Origin: Nocardia arthritidis
GTDB lineage: Bacteria > Actinomycetota > Actinomycetes > Mycobacteriales > Mycobacteriaceae
Assembly: GCF_011801145.1 (NCBI RefSeq)
Contig: NZ_CP046172.1
Location: 62,001 to 126,000 of the forward strand
Reading direction: 5' to 3'
DNA length: 64,000 nucleotides
The notes below the pieces were generated by a model, which searched no databases, was not told the origin of the DNA, and saw only the letters and a list, made by a program, of their open reading frames with translations. This document shows, one piece after another, positions 45,799 to 53,763 of the stretch (its first letter is position 1; every line of letters starts with the position of its first letter). Made by a program: the position numbers and the translations under genes.

Positions 45799-46447
45799 TC
45801 ATCAGCAGCACCGCACCGGCCAGCGCGGGCGCGAGGGCGGCGAGTCCGGCTGCGGCGAAGCCGTCCGGCCCCGCCGGTATCGCGGTGAGCAGCGTCAGCG
45901 CGCCGAAGTAGAGGAACAGCAGGCCGGAGCAGATCGCGATCACCCGCTCCGGAAGGTGTTTGCCGACGGCGATGCCGATCGCGATGGCCAGCCCGCCCGC
46001 CGCGACCATGCCGGCGACCGATCCGATCCAGATGCCGAGCCAGTTGTTCTTGGCGGCCAGCGCGGTGGTGGCGAACATGGTCCGGTCGCCGAGTTCGGCG
46101 AGTAGGAAGGCCGAGAGCACGACGACGAAGGCCGACCTGGTCGGCGGGGCCGCGGGTTCGTCCGCTTCCTCCTGCGGAGTCTGGACGACCTCCCGCAGGG
46201 TCCACAGCCCGACCACGATCAGGATGGCCGCCGCGAAGTAGGCGATGAGGTCGGTGGGCAGCGCCGCGCCGAGGAAATGCCCGACCGCCACCGCGATGAG
46301 GTTCACCCCGATGCTCGCGACCGTGATCGCGCCGAGCACCACCCACCAGCGGTAGCGCAGCGCGAAGGTCAGCGCCATCAGCTGGGATTTGTCGCCGAGT
46401 TCGGCGATGAACAGCGCGCCGAAACTCAGCAAAATCGTGGCGATCAT
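45650..46447 (-). CDS. GDT1/TMEM165 (UPF0016) family cation exporter
   Basis: A 265-residue membrane protein with six TMs in two repeats. Each repeat has the family motif E-x-G-D-(K/R)-(S/T): FIAELGDKSQLMAL near residue 15 and LLAELGDRTMFATTALAA near 112. The last 50 residues are polar and look unconserved, and overlap the convergent TetR gene. Bacterial members export Mn2+ (MneA-like), and a yybP-ykoY riboswitch lies directly upstream, which strongly supports Mn. Start ATG at 46447 after GGGAGC. Expected to protect against Mn excess. Confidence 0.93.
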   Translation of the reverse strand: MIATILLSFGALFIAELGDKSQLMALTFALRYRWWVVLGAITVASIGVNLIAVAVGHFLGAALPTDLIAYFAAAILIVVGLWTLREVVQTPQEEADEPAAPPTRSAFVVVLSAFLLAELGDRTMFATTALAAKNNWLGIWIGSVAGMVAAGGLAIAIGIAVGKHLPERVIAICSGLLFLYFGALTLLTAIPAGPDGFAAAGLAALAPALAGAVLLMIRRARSGMAGQHRDATGPSRTAPHFAEPDRAAVPAAPEDHSDRRPRSAR

Positions 46448-46461
46448 GGTTGGGTGCTCCC

Positions 46462-46523
46462 GGGTCTTCGGCCTGTCGGCCGGAGATCTGGGTATGCCTC
46501 CGGCCGACAACTCGATGGTTGTC
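46462..46523 (-). promoter_or_regulatory. Riboswitch expression platform with exclusive hairpins
   Basis: Between aptamer and start codon, a 12-bp stem (46474-46485 with 46498-46509, loop 12) overlaps a 6-bp stem GACAAC/GTTGTC (46506-46523). In addition, GGCCGAAG in the transcript at 46464-46473 can pair with the aptamer 3' strand CTTCGGCC at 46526-46533. These structures exclude each other, as needed for a switch. Confidence 0.65.
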
Positions 46524-46525
46524 CT

Positions 46526-46641
46526 GGCCGAAGGTCTCGCCCACCGGATGGTCGCCGGTTCACACGGCCGGACCCGCAACCGGGTTCGGTGGCGGGTCAG
46601 TATGTCGACCGCATGATTGGGGGCTACTCCCCTTCGCTATC
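46526..46641 (-). promoter_or_regulatory. yybP-ykoY manganese riboswitch aptamer
   Basis: Read on the minus strand the conserved parts of the family are all present: GCGAAGGGGAGTAGC (P1 and loop 1), GTCGACATACTG in the middle, and GGGCGAGACCTTCGGC (loop 3 and closing P1). CGAAGG pairs with CCTTCG to form P1. The element lies 79 bp before a GDT1-type exporter gene, the standard partner of this riboswitch. It should turn the exporter on when Mn2+ is high. Confidence 0.92.
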
Positions 46642-46743
46642 ACCGACTCTACCCAGGGCCGTATTGTCGCGCCAACCCGTTGTTATCGAAATCGCAATGC
46701 GCGCAATAAGTTTGGCGATCCAAGCGCAGAGTTTCGGTTACCC

Positions 46744-47274
46744 TTACGCGGCCAGCAGCATGGCCAGAACCGCGGTGTCGGGATCGCTGATCGGGTCCAG
46801 GCCGACCCGGCTCACCAAAGACGTTACGGTGCCGTCGGATTCGGCCTCCGCCCAGGCCGCCCGATGCTCCAGCCCGAGATGCGGCACCCCGGGCAGCAGC
46901 ACACAGCCCGATGCCGCGCCCGCGCACTCGGGCAGCGACGGCCGGGTTTCGGACGGCGGATGCAGCATCAGCAGGGCCGGTGGCACATGTTCGGCAAACC
47001 GTCCCGGCTCCACCGCCGCGTCGCCGAGCACCGGCCCTTCGGCCAGCACCAGGCCGACCGTGCCCGGTTCCGGATCGTCCGGCAATTCCTCGCGCACGCC
47101 GAATACGGTCGAGGTGACCAGCAGGCCGGGCAGCGTCGCGACCCGCACCGCGAGCACGAGGACCTGTGCCCATTCCTTGGTGGTATCCGGCCAGCGACCG
47201 GAGATGATGAATCCGCGCAACAGCCCGCGGGAATGGAACGGCGTGACGCCGATGGGTCCGTTCGTGTGCACCAT
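46744..47274 (-). CDS. Rv3847-like conserved protein
   Basis: A 176-residue soluble protein; its length and its place beside sodA fit M. tuberculosis Rv3847 (177 residues). Signature segments are NGPIGVTPFHSRGLLRGFIISGRWPDTTKEWAQVL at the N-terminus and repeated small-residue strands later. The ATG at 47274 has GGGAGG just two bases away, so the GTG at 47271 may be the true start. No catalytic motif recognised; function unknown. The sodA terminator separates it from sodA. Confidence 0.8.
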   Translation of the reverse strand: MVHTNGPIGVTPFHSRGLLRGFIISGRWPDTTKEWAQVLVLAVRVATLPGLLVTSTVFGVREELPDDPEPGTVGLVLAEGPVLGDAAVEPGRFAEHVPPALLMLHPPSETRPSLPECAGAASGCVLLPGVPHLGLEHRAAWAEAESDGTVTSLVSRVGLDPISDPDTAVLAMLLAA

Positions 47275-47393
47275 GCCTCCCGTTGGGGGAACCGGGGCGG
47301 CCCTGCCCGTCCACTGATCTGTGGATTCCCGAATATGAATCAAGAATCACCTGGCACACAAGTACCAAAGAGTGCTAACAGGACAGACGAAAA

Positions 47394-47424
47394 GAGCCTG
47401 TGGACGAAATCCGTCCACAGGCTC
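47394..47424 (-). terminator. sodA terminator (CCTGTGGA-type hairpin, copy 3)
   Basis: Twelve-base arms GAGCCTGTGGAC and GTCCACAGGCTC with a 7-base loop, followed on the minus strand by TTTTCG. Starts 12 bp after the sodA stop. Shares its stem core with the hairpins at 25427 and 26674. Confidence 0.88.
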
Positions 47425-47436
47425 CCTCGGGGTGTA

Positions 47437-48060
47437 TCAGCCGAAGATCAGGCCCTTGCCCTGGCTGACGGCGCGGGCGAAACGCTCCTGCACGTCCTCC
47501 CAGTTGACGACGTTCCAGAACGCGGTGACGTAGTCGGCCTTCACATTCTTGTACTGCAGGTAGAAGGCGTGCTCCCACATGTCGACCTGCAGCAGCGGGA
47601 TGATGCCCAGCGGCACGTTGGCCTGCTGGTCGTACAGCTGGAAGGTCAGCAGCTTCTGGCCCAGCGTGTCGTAGCCGAGCACGGCCCAGCCGGAGCCCTG
47701 CAGACCGTTCGCCGCGGCGGTGAACTGCGCGCGGAACTTGTCGAACGAGCCGAACTGATCGTCGATGGCGGAGGCCAGCTCGCCGACCGGCTTGTCACCA
47801 CCGTTGGGGGAGAGGTTCTTCCACCAGATGGAGTGGTTCACGTGACCACCGAGGTGGAACGCCAGGTTCTTCTCGTAGAGGAAGATGGCGGCGTGGTCGC
47901 CGGATTCGCGAGCCGCCTCCAGCTTCTCCAGCGCGGTGTTCGCGCCCGCGACGTATGCGGCGTGGTGCTTGGAATGATGAAGTTCGTTGATCTGCCCGGA
48001 GATGTGGGGCTCCAGGGCGCTGTAGTCGTAATCCAGATCTGGCAACGTGTACTCGGCCAC
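47437..48060 (-). CDS. sodA: Superoxide dismutase, Fe/Mn type
   Basis: A 207-residue enzyme, the same length as M. tuberculosis SodA. Metal ligands are visible: His in [12 protein letters not shown] near residue 28, His in NHSIWWKN near 76, and Asp and His in [11 protein letters not shown] near 160 and 164. The second-shell residues [10 protein letters not shown] lie near 122. Start GTG at 48060, no signal peptide (SodA of mycobacteria leaves by a non-Sec route). Whether Fe or Mn is used cannot be decided here; the nearby Mn riboswitch suggests Mn relevance. Confidence 0.97.
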   Translation of the reverse strand: MAEYTLPDLDYDYSALEPHISGQINELHHSKHHAAYVAGANTALEKLEAARESGDHAAIFLYEKNLAFHLGGHVNHSIWWKNLSPNGGDKPVGELASAIDDQFGSFDKFRAQFTAAANGLQGSGWAVLGYDTLGQKLLTFQLYDQQANVPLGIIPLLQVDMWEHAFYLQYKNVKADYVTAFWNVVNWEDVQERFARAVSQGKGLIFG

Positions 48061-48236
48061 GATGTCCCTTCCTGTGTCGGGCTGCTCGCGCCTGTCGGTT
48101 CAAACGCGTACAGCCATCATTCGTACACCCGATGGGTACCAACCTGACCCCACACCCCAACATTCCGGGGAGGCTCATCTGTGGACCATGCCACGAACGG
48201 CGGGGCCGATCGATACCGCACGCGTAGCATCGAATC

Positions 48237-48917
48237 ATGTCGTGGTACGACGATCTAGTCGGGCGGGTTCGCCTGCCCGAGCCGGTGATGGTGGCGCCGG
48301 AGCAGGCGCTTCCGGGCCGGCGGGATCCGCTCGTGGTACCGGAAAACCATTACGTGAACGGCCATTCCATTCGTCCGCCGTTTCCGGACGGCATGCGGGC
48401 GGCGATCCTCGCGATGGGCTGTTTCTGGGGCGCCGAAAAGGAATTCTGGGAGTTGGACGGCGTCTACACCACGGCGGTCGGCTACGTCGGCGGATTCACC
48501 CCGAATCCGACCTATGAGGAGGTTTGCAGCGGCCGCACCGGGCATACCGAAGCGGTGCTCGTCGCCTTCGATCCGGCGGTGCTCGACTATTCGGGTGTGC
48601 TGAAGCGGTTCTGGGAGAATCACGATCCGACCCAGGGCATGCGTCAGGGCAACGACCGTGGCACGCAATACCGTTCGGCGATCTTCCCGCTCGACGCGGA
48701 ACAAGCCGAGCAGGCACACGCCACCGCGGCCGCCTTCGGTCAGCGGCTGACCGCGGCCGGGTACGGCGCGATCACCACCGAGATCACCCCGCTGCCGGAT
48801 CTTTCGGCGTTCTACTACGCCGAGGGCTATCACCAGCAGTATCTGGCCAAGAACCCGGGCGGGTACTGCCCGGTGCACGCCACCGGCGTCAGCTGCCCGG
48901 TGGGGTCGGGTGCTTAA
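48237..48917 (+). CDS. msrA: Peptide methionine sulfoxide reductase A
   Basis: A 226-residue MsrA. The nucleophilic Cys is in [12 protein letters not shown] near residue 62; the signature [26 protein letters not shown] follows; [21 protein letters not shown] is the substrate pocket. Resolving cysteines are at the C-terminus ([16 protein letters not shown]). It reduces Met-S-sulfoxide, using thioredoxin. Divergent from sodA, so both oxidative-stress genes share a 176-bp region. Ends at a good terminator. Confidence 0.97.
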   Translation: MSWYDDLVGRVRLPEPVMVAPEQALPGRRDPLVVPENHYVNGHSIRPPFPDGMRAAILAMGCFWGAEKEFWELDGVYTTAVGYVGGFTPNPTYEEVCSGRTGHTEAVLVAFDPAVLDYSGVLKRFWENHDPTQGMRQGNDRGTQYRSAIFPLDAEQAEQAHATAAAFGQRLTAAGYGAITTEITPLPDLSAFYYAEGYHQQYLAKNPGGYCPVHATGVSCPVGSGA

Positions 48918-48934
48918 CAGGTAATCCGTACGAA

Positions 48935-48966
48935 AATACCGCGCACCGCTCTCGGTGCGCGGTATT
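48935..48966. terminator. msrA terminator
   Basis: Thirteen-base arms AATACCGCGCACC and GGTGCGCGGTATT with a 6-base loop, between msrA and the convergent gene at 48991. Confidence 0.85.
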
Positions 48967-48990
48967 CGGTTGCGGGACAAGCGGTTTCGT

Positions 48991-49602
48991 CTAAAGCGAG
49001 GGCGGGATGCCGGGCTGCAGCATCCGCGGGTCGCCACTGTCGTGCGCCTGCCACCAGCGCACACCGCCCGCGACGAAGTCCTGCAGCGGGATCTCGCGAC
49101 CGTTGGCGTCCTCGATGATGATGTTGTCGAACCAGACCCGCACATCCAGCTCGCGCGGATCGATGCCCTCCTCCTGGGAGAACTCCAGCACATGCGCGGA
49201 GACGTGCTGATCGATCAGGGTGTCGAAGCTGAGCAGCTCACCCCAGATCGCCCAGCCGCTGTCATCGATATCGATGAACTCCCAGCCGTGCAGCCTGCCG
49301 CCGCCGAAGCTGTGGATCGCGTCGGCGAGGCCGTCCAGTGTCAGCGGCAGCACCCGCGGGTCGACGTCGTCCCACTTCTGGATCCGCAACGATGCGGCAA
49401 CCCGGCTGACACCGGCGAAGGTCAGGCTCACCCGATTGTGCTCCCGGGTGGACCCGTCCTCCTGAAGTGTCAAAACCTCCAGGTCGAGCCGGAGGCGGCG
49501 GCCCGGTTCGTCCACCTCCAGTCCTAGGCAGGTGGCCTCGGCCAATGCGGTGTTGAGGCCGTTCGTGTCCATTCCGTCGAGCAGACCCCTGGTCACGTTC
49601 AT
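48991..49602 (-). CDS. Conserved protein of unknown function
   Basis: A 203-residue soluble protein with no TM or signal. It is beta-rich with segments RRLRLDLEVLTLQEDGS, VSLTFAGVSRVAASLR and LHGWEFIDIDDSGWAIWG, and ends in a Trp-containing WWQAHDSGDPRML. The pattern of a duplicated beta sheet (residues 25-75 and 100-150) suggests a lipocalin- or SUKH-like fold, but I do not recognise the family. Start ATG at 49602. Convergent with msrA. Confidence 0.8.
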   Translation of the reverse strand: MNVTRGLLDGMDTNGLNTALAEATCLGLEVDEPGRRLRLDLEVLTLQEDGSTREHNRVSLTFAGVSRVAASLRIQKWDDVDPRVLPLTLDGLADAIHSFGGGRLHGWEFIDIDDSGWAIWGELLSFDTLIDQHVSAHVLEFSQEEGIDPRELDVRVWFDNIIIEDANGREIPLQDFVAGGVRWWQAHDSGDPRMLQPGIPPSL

Positions 49603-49815
49603 AGCGCCAGGCTACCGAGAACACCGCCGGGAGCCCGGTATTTCAGTTTTTCGCTAGTGTTCTCGTTTTTTTGTGGAACCGATCGAACCGTCCTGACGTC
49701 CAAGTAGGTATCGGACCCGGTGCGCCCGGGATCCGAGGTCGGCGGCGAATGAACGCTCCGGGATGACGAAGGAGGGGAGTCTCGGATCGCGCATTCGCCG
49801 CTCCCGGTTCGCCAG

Positions 49816-49850
49816 TCATCAGCTGACTCGCCGGGGGAGTCAGCTGATGA
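49816..49850. repeat. Perfect 14-bp hairpin
   Basis: TCATCAGCTGACTC and GAGTCAGCTGATGA are exact complements with a 7-base loop. A T-rich GGTTCTTTTCTT follows some 12 bases later on the plus strand. No gene ends in front of it, so it may end an unannotated small RNA. Confidence 0.55.
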
Positions 49851-49937
49851 GCTGGTAGGCGGACGGTTCTTTTCTTCGCTACAAGTTTGCTTGTTGGTTA
49901 GAAACGGTGTGTCGCGCGCTGTTCGGCAGTCTGACCC

Positions 49938-49967
49938 TGTGGATCAGGTTGTGGATTATGTGGATAA
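49938..49967 (-). promoter_or_regulatory. Three DnaA-box-like 9-mers
   Basis: TGTGGATCA (49938), TGTGGATTA (49950) and TGTGGATAA (49959) lie in tandem. The last is the exact complement of TTATCCACA, the classical DnaA box; the other two differ from it in one base each. No dnaA or dnaN gene is near, so this is not oriC by context. Confidence 0.5.
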
Positions 49968-50152
49968 CTCTTACCTGGATATGCACAGCTGGCTGCGCAA
50001 CGGGGAAGGGAGCCGGAAAGCTGCCCTGAAAACAGACCGTTTGTTGTGAAAATCCCCGAGCGGTATCTTTCCGGAAGGGCAGCAAACAGATGGCATGGCC
50101 CACACTTCCCGCAGCTGCCCACCCCGCCGTCAACCATGGCAGGATCGAAACC

Positions 50153-50512
50153 GTGACGAGCCCCGAAGTTCCCTCGGTGCCGGTCGACGCCGTACCCGCC
50201 GAGTTCGACCGAGCCGATCCCGCAGTACCCGCGATCCTGCTCGACGTGCGCGAGGACGACGAATGGGAACTCGGGCACGCGCCGGGCGCGATCCACATTC
50301 CGATGGTCGACGTCCCGGCCCGCACCGACGAACTGGACTACGACTCGGAGCTCTACGTCATCTGCAGGCAAGGCGGCCGTTCCATCCAGGTGGTCGAATA
50401 TCTCACGCACATCGGTTTCGACGCGGTGCACGTCAGCGGCGGCATGGTGGCCTGGCAGCGGGCGGGCCGCCCGCTCGCTGCCGACGGCGACCGGCAGGCG
50501 AAGATCTACTGA
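50153..50512 (+). CDS. Rhodanese domain protein
   Basis: A 119-residue single-domain rhodanese: ILLDVREDDEWELGHAPGAIHIPM is the N-terminal signature, and the active-site loop CRQGGRS with catalytic Cys is near residue 71, followed by VVEYLTHIGFDAVHVSGGMVAW. The GTG at 50153 has AGGA at 8-base spacing; an upstream ATG at 50090 is less likely. It should carry sulfane sulfur; partner unknown. Twenty-one bp before the DUF4328 gene, probably one transcript. Confidence 0.92.
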   Translation: MTSPEVPSVPVDAVPAEFDRADPAVPAILLDVREDDEWELGHAPGAIHIPMVDVPARTDELDYDSELYVICRQGGRSIQVVEYLTHIGFDAVHVSGGMVAWQRAGRPLAADGDRQAKIY

Positions 50513-50533
50513 CCAAAGGAACGAGGTGCGCGG

Positions 50534-51550
50534 ATGAGTACGGTGGTGCAGCCCTGTGCGCGCTGTGGCGCGCGCTGGGCCGTCCAGGGCGCGCCGATGC
50601 ACTGGTGCCCGCGCTGCCGCGGCGTCCTGCTCTCGCCCGCGCCCATCGACGCACCGGCCGAGCGCCGCAACTATCGCTGGGTGGCCCGGCGGCCGGATCA
50701 GCGCATCCGCCGCGCGCAGGCCAAACCACGCGCGGCCGTCGGCACACCGCGGTATTCGGAGATTCCGCGCTGGGGTCTGCGCGATCAGCCGCCGTCGGCC
50801 CCGGCCGCGCCGCGGTGGCCGTTCGCCAGGGTGGCCGGTTATGCGGTCGCGCTGCTGCTGGCGACCGCGGGCGCGTTCGGCGTCGCGGTGCTGGCCGAGC
50901 TGGTGCGCTACCTGATCCTGCTGCGCAATCGCAGCAGGCTGATCAATCCAGCGCTCTTGACGGCATCGGACTGGTTCGTCAATGTCTCGGCGCTGCTCGC
51001 GCTCACCGTCGCGCTGGTCACCGCGCTGGCCGTCGCCGGATGGCTGATCGCCATGCGCCATCGCGAATTCGAGCGACGCGGGCAACGGGATTCGCGCCCC
51101 GCCTGGGTGCTCGTCGTCGGATGCCTTGTCCCGGTGTGGAATCTGATCTGGCCCGGCGTCTTCCTGACCGAGGCGCTCGGCGACAAACCCGATCCGCACG
51201 CGCTGCGCGCCATCCGCATCTGGTGGTGTGCCTGGGTGCTCGGCGCCGGGTTCGCGGTGGCCGCGGTGCTGTGGCACTTCCCGAATACCTTGCAGGCCAA
51301 GGCCGATGGGGTGGTGCTCACCATGTACACCGAGCTGATCGCGATCGCCGTCGCGGTGCTGACGCTGTGGGTGATGCGCCTGATCGACGGCCGGGACCTG
51401 CGCGGGCGCACCAGGATCGCGCGCCGCTGGGTGATCGCGGTCGATCCGATGACGCCCGTCATCGAGCCGGTGCGGCCGGGCGGTAGAAACGGGGAGGCGG
51501 ACCAGGACGTCACGCGGACCCGTGCACAAGAGGAGGTTATGGCCAAGTGA
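50534..51550 (+). CDS. DUF4328 membrane protein with N-terminal zinc ribbon
   Basis: A 338-residue protein. Cys8, Cys11, Cys25 and Cys28 (CARC and CPRC) form a zinc ribbon; a Pro/Arg-rich linker runs to about 95; the DUF4328 domain has about six TMs from 98 to 300, with NVSALLALTVALVTA and LVPVWNLIWPGVFL. It sits where M. tuberculosis has Rv3843c (about 340 residues). It overlaps the GDPD gene by 4 bp. Function unknown. Confidence 0.87.
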   Translation: MSTVVQPCARCGARWAVQGAPMHWCPRCRGVLLSPAPIDAPAERRNYRWVARRPDQRIRRAQAKPRAAVGTPRYSEIPRWGLRDQPPSAPAAPRWPFARVAGYAVALLLATAGAFGVAVLAELVRYLILLRNRSRLINPALLTASDWFVNVSALLALTVALVTALAVAGWLIAMRHREFERRGQRDSRPAWVLVVGCLVPVWNLIWPGVFLTEALGDKPDPHALRAIRIWWCAWVLGAGFAVAAVLWHFPNTLQAKADGVVLTMYTELIAIAVAVLTLWVMRLIDGRDLRGRTRIARRWVIAVDPMTPVIEPVRPGGRNGEADQDVTRTRAQEEVMAK

Positions 51551-52314
51551 GCCAGGGCAGTCGCGCACCGTTCGTCGTCGCGCATCGGGGGGCCTCGGCG
51601 GCGCGCCCTGAGCACACCCTCGCCGCATACGAGCTGGCGCTGCAGGAGGGCGCCGACGGCGTCGAATGCGATATCCGGCTGACCCGCGACGGGCACCTCG
51701 TGTGCGTGCACGACCGCACCGTCGACCGCACCTCGTCGGGCACCGGTCTGGTCAGCGAGATGACGCTGGACGAGCTGCGCGCACTCGACTTCGGCGCCGA
51801 CGGCGAACCGGCTTCCGTGCTCACCCTCGCCGAACTCATCGCGCTGGTGCTGGATTGGCGCAGCAGGCCGACGAAGCTGTTCATCGAGACCAAACATCCG
51901 GTCCGCTACGGCGCACTGGTGGAGAACAAGTTGCTCGCCGAACTGCAGCGGTTCGGCATCGCGACCCCGGCCTCGGCCGACCATTCGCGCGCCGTCGTCA
52001 TGTCCTTCGCGGCCACCGCGGTCTGGCGTATCCGCCGCGCCGCCCCGCTGCTGCCGACGGTCCTGCTCGGCGAATCCTCGCGCTACCTGGGCGGCGGCGC
52101 GGCGACCACCGTCGGCGCGACGGCCGTCGGACCGTCGGTGAAGACCCTGCGCGAACATCCGGACCTGGTGGACAAGGCCGCCGCCGCGGGCCGCGCCACC
52201 TACTGCTGGACCGTCGACGAACCCGATGACGTGAAACTCTGCGCGGATCTCGGTGTCAGCTGGGTCGCCACCAACCATCCCGGCCGCACCAAGGCACTGC
52301 TCACCCCGGCTTGA
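51547..52314 (+). CDS. Glycerophosphodiester phosphodiesterase
   Basis: A 255-residue GDPD TIM barrel without signal peptide. Catalytic features are VVAHRGASAARPEHTLAAY (first His and Glu), GVECDIRLTRDGHLVCVHD (Glu, Asp and second His near 45-58) and LFIETKHP (metal Glu near 117). The late TYCWTVDEPDDV is typical. GTG start at 51547 overlaps the DUF4328 stop. It is the positional counterpart of GlpQ1 (Rv3842c). It should release glycerol 3-phosphate from lipid-derived diesters. Confidence 0.94.
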   Translation: MSQGSRAPFVVAHRGASAARPEHTLAAYELALQEGADGVECDIRLTRDGHLVCVHDRTVDRTSSGTGLVSEMTLDELRALDFGADGEPASVLTLAELIALVLDWRSRPTKLFIETKHPVRYGALVENKLLAELQRFGIATPASADHSRAVVMSFAATAVWRIRRAAPLLPTVLLGESSRYLGGGAATTVGATAVGPSVKTLREHPDLVDKAAAAGRATYCWTVDEPDDVKLCADLGVSWVATNHPGRTKALLTPA

Positions 52315-52404
52315 TCGGCGTTTGCGCAAGTACCGGCGCGGGCGCGCTGATCCGCCGACGTGGCTTGCGGGACGCGGGCCGTCCACCATGTAGGTTGACC
52401 CTCC

Positions 52405-53325
52405 GTGGGTAAGAGCAAGCGAAACAGTCCGAAGCCCGGAGGCAACCGGGCACAGCGTCTCGCCGAGCGGCGGGCGGCGCAGGAACAGGCCGCGCAGGCC
52501 GTCACGCGCCCGTTCGATGGGCTCGCCGCGGAATGCGATCTGGTGGCTTTGCAGGAGTTCGTGCCGTCGGCCACCGCGACCCTGAAGCTGGCTCCCGGCG
52601 CCGCCGCCGAGCGGCCGGTCGTCATCGGCACGGTGCTGCCCGGTGCGGTCGCCGCGCTGGTTCGCGCGGGCGACAACCCGACCGGTTACGTCGGTGCGCA
52701 GATGCAGCACCGCGGCGCCGATCCGGGCGCCGATCTGGCGGCCGCCATCCTGTGGACCCAGTCGGCCGAGCCCGGCGAATCACTGGACGCCCCCGAGGCC
52801 GTCACCGGTGGCCCGCGGCTGGCGGACGTCATCGATCCCGGCGCCGCCCTGGAGCTGACCGTGCACCAGGACTTCGACTGGTGGGTGCCCGAGGGTGTGC
52901 AGCCCGATCCGCAGGTGGCCGCCACCATCGAACAGGCCAAGCAGGCCATCATGCCGTCGGCTCGCCTCTCGCTGGGCGCGGATTCGGTCGGCGCGGCCTG
53001 GTGGGTCGAGGCGGGCGAGAAGGCGCATGTGCGCTGGGTCCGGCCGGAGCCGGAGGACGAGCTGATGCTGGCCCTGGCCCGGCTGCACGCCGCGGGCGGA
53101 CTGACCTTCGGCGAGGGTTCCCGCTTCGCCGGATCGTTCCGCACGCACGGCGTGCTGGTGCCGGTCTTCGACCTGGATCCGGAGCGGCACGCGAACGAAT
53201 GGACCAAGCCCGCAGAGGAATTCGGTGCGCGCCTGGCCGAGGCGCTCGCCGTCGACGCGCCGCTCAGCCCAGCCGAGCGCCGCTCCCGCGACGGGTTGCG
53301 TTCGCGTCAGGTCACCCTGCGCTGA
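52405..53325 (+). CDS. DUF5926 family protein
   Basis: A 306-residue soluble protein matching the actinobacterial DUF5926 family: a basic N-terminus (GKSKRNSPKPGGNRAQRLAERRAAQ), then PFDGLAAECDLVALQEFVPSATA, a Trp-rich DFDWWVPEG near 155 and a C-terminal GSFRTHGVLVPVFDLD. The family name is all that is known. Start GTG at 52405. No catalytic motif seen. Confidence 0.87.
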   Translation: MGKSKRNSPKPGGNRAQRLAERRAAQEQAAQAVTRPFDGLAAECDLVALQEFVPSATATLKLAPGAAAERPVVIGTVLPGAVAALVRAGDNPTGYVGAQMQHRGADPGADLAAAILWTQSAEPGESLDAPEAVTGGPRLADVIDPGAALELTVHQDFDWWVPEGVQPDPQVAATIEQAKQAIMPSARLSLGADSVGAAWWVEAGEKAHVRWVRPEPEDELMLALARLHAAGGLTFGEGSRFAGSFRTHGVLVPVFDLDPERHANEWTKPAEEFGARLAEALAVDAPLSPAERRSRDGLRSRQVTLR

Positions 53326-53763
53326 CGCCATGGACGTGGCGGTCCCGGGCCCGAGTTCCGGTGTCGCGCCGAATCATTCGGTGCGGTGCCGGGCTCCGCG
53401 ACGACATTGCGCCGGGGTCGCCCGCTGAGCCCGCCGCGTGCGCCGAACGGTGTGCGCGGCGGGTTCGATCATTGTGCGGCGGTGAGCAGTGCCCGATATT
53501 CGGGTCGCACGAAGCTCCCGCCTGATGTGTGCCGCTGGGCGGGCCTTTGGTCCACGCCCGGCCGAGTTATGCGCTGGCCTCGCTGAATTGGCGTTGTCGT
53601 ACGAAGCCCGATCTTAGCCGCGCCCGGCCGAGTTTCTGCGCGAGGCATTCGCGTGAACCCTTATCCGGCACGACATTTCGCAGACGCAATCGGGCTGACG
53701 CATTATCGGAAAACCGCGGCAGACCCTGCTGGGCCTGCCGCGGTTCGAAAAGGGGGTGGGCGG
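53326..53763. other. 438-bp gene-free region
   Basis: No gene supported. It has a hairpin with 9-base arms CCCGCCGCG/CGCGGCGGG (53430-53463), which may end the DUF5926 transcript, and a 14-base direct repeat CGCCCGGCCGAGTT at 53555 and 53621 (66-bp spacing). The ferritin terminator lies at its right end. Confidence 0.45.
53712..53745 (-). terminator. Ferritin terminator
   Basis: Eleven-base arms AACCGCGGCAG and CTGCCGCGGTT with a 12-base loop, followed by TTTTCC when read on the minus strand. Lies 18 bp after the ferritin stop. Confidence 0.85.

Larger units (their letters stand above)
49603..50152. other. 550-bp gene-free region with hairpin and DnaA-box-like array
   Basis: No convincing ORF; a 31-codon frame from ATG 49763 runs into the hairpin. 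T-rich runs near 49650-49675, a 14-bp hairpin and three TGTGGAT repeats are listed separately. The stretch 49860-49970 is clearly AT-richer than the flanks. Confidence 0.5.

Noticed and set aside
49938..49967. Origin of replication (oriC)
   Set aside because: Only three boxes, and no dnaA, dnaN or rpmH nearby; reported only as a DnaA-box-like array.
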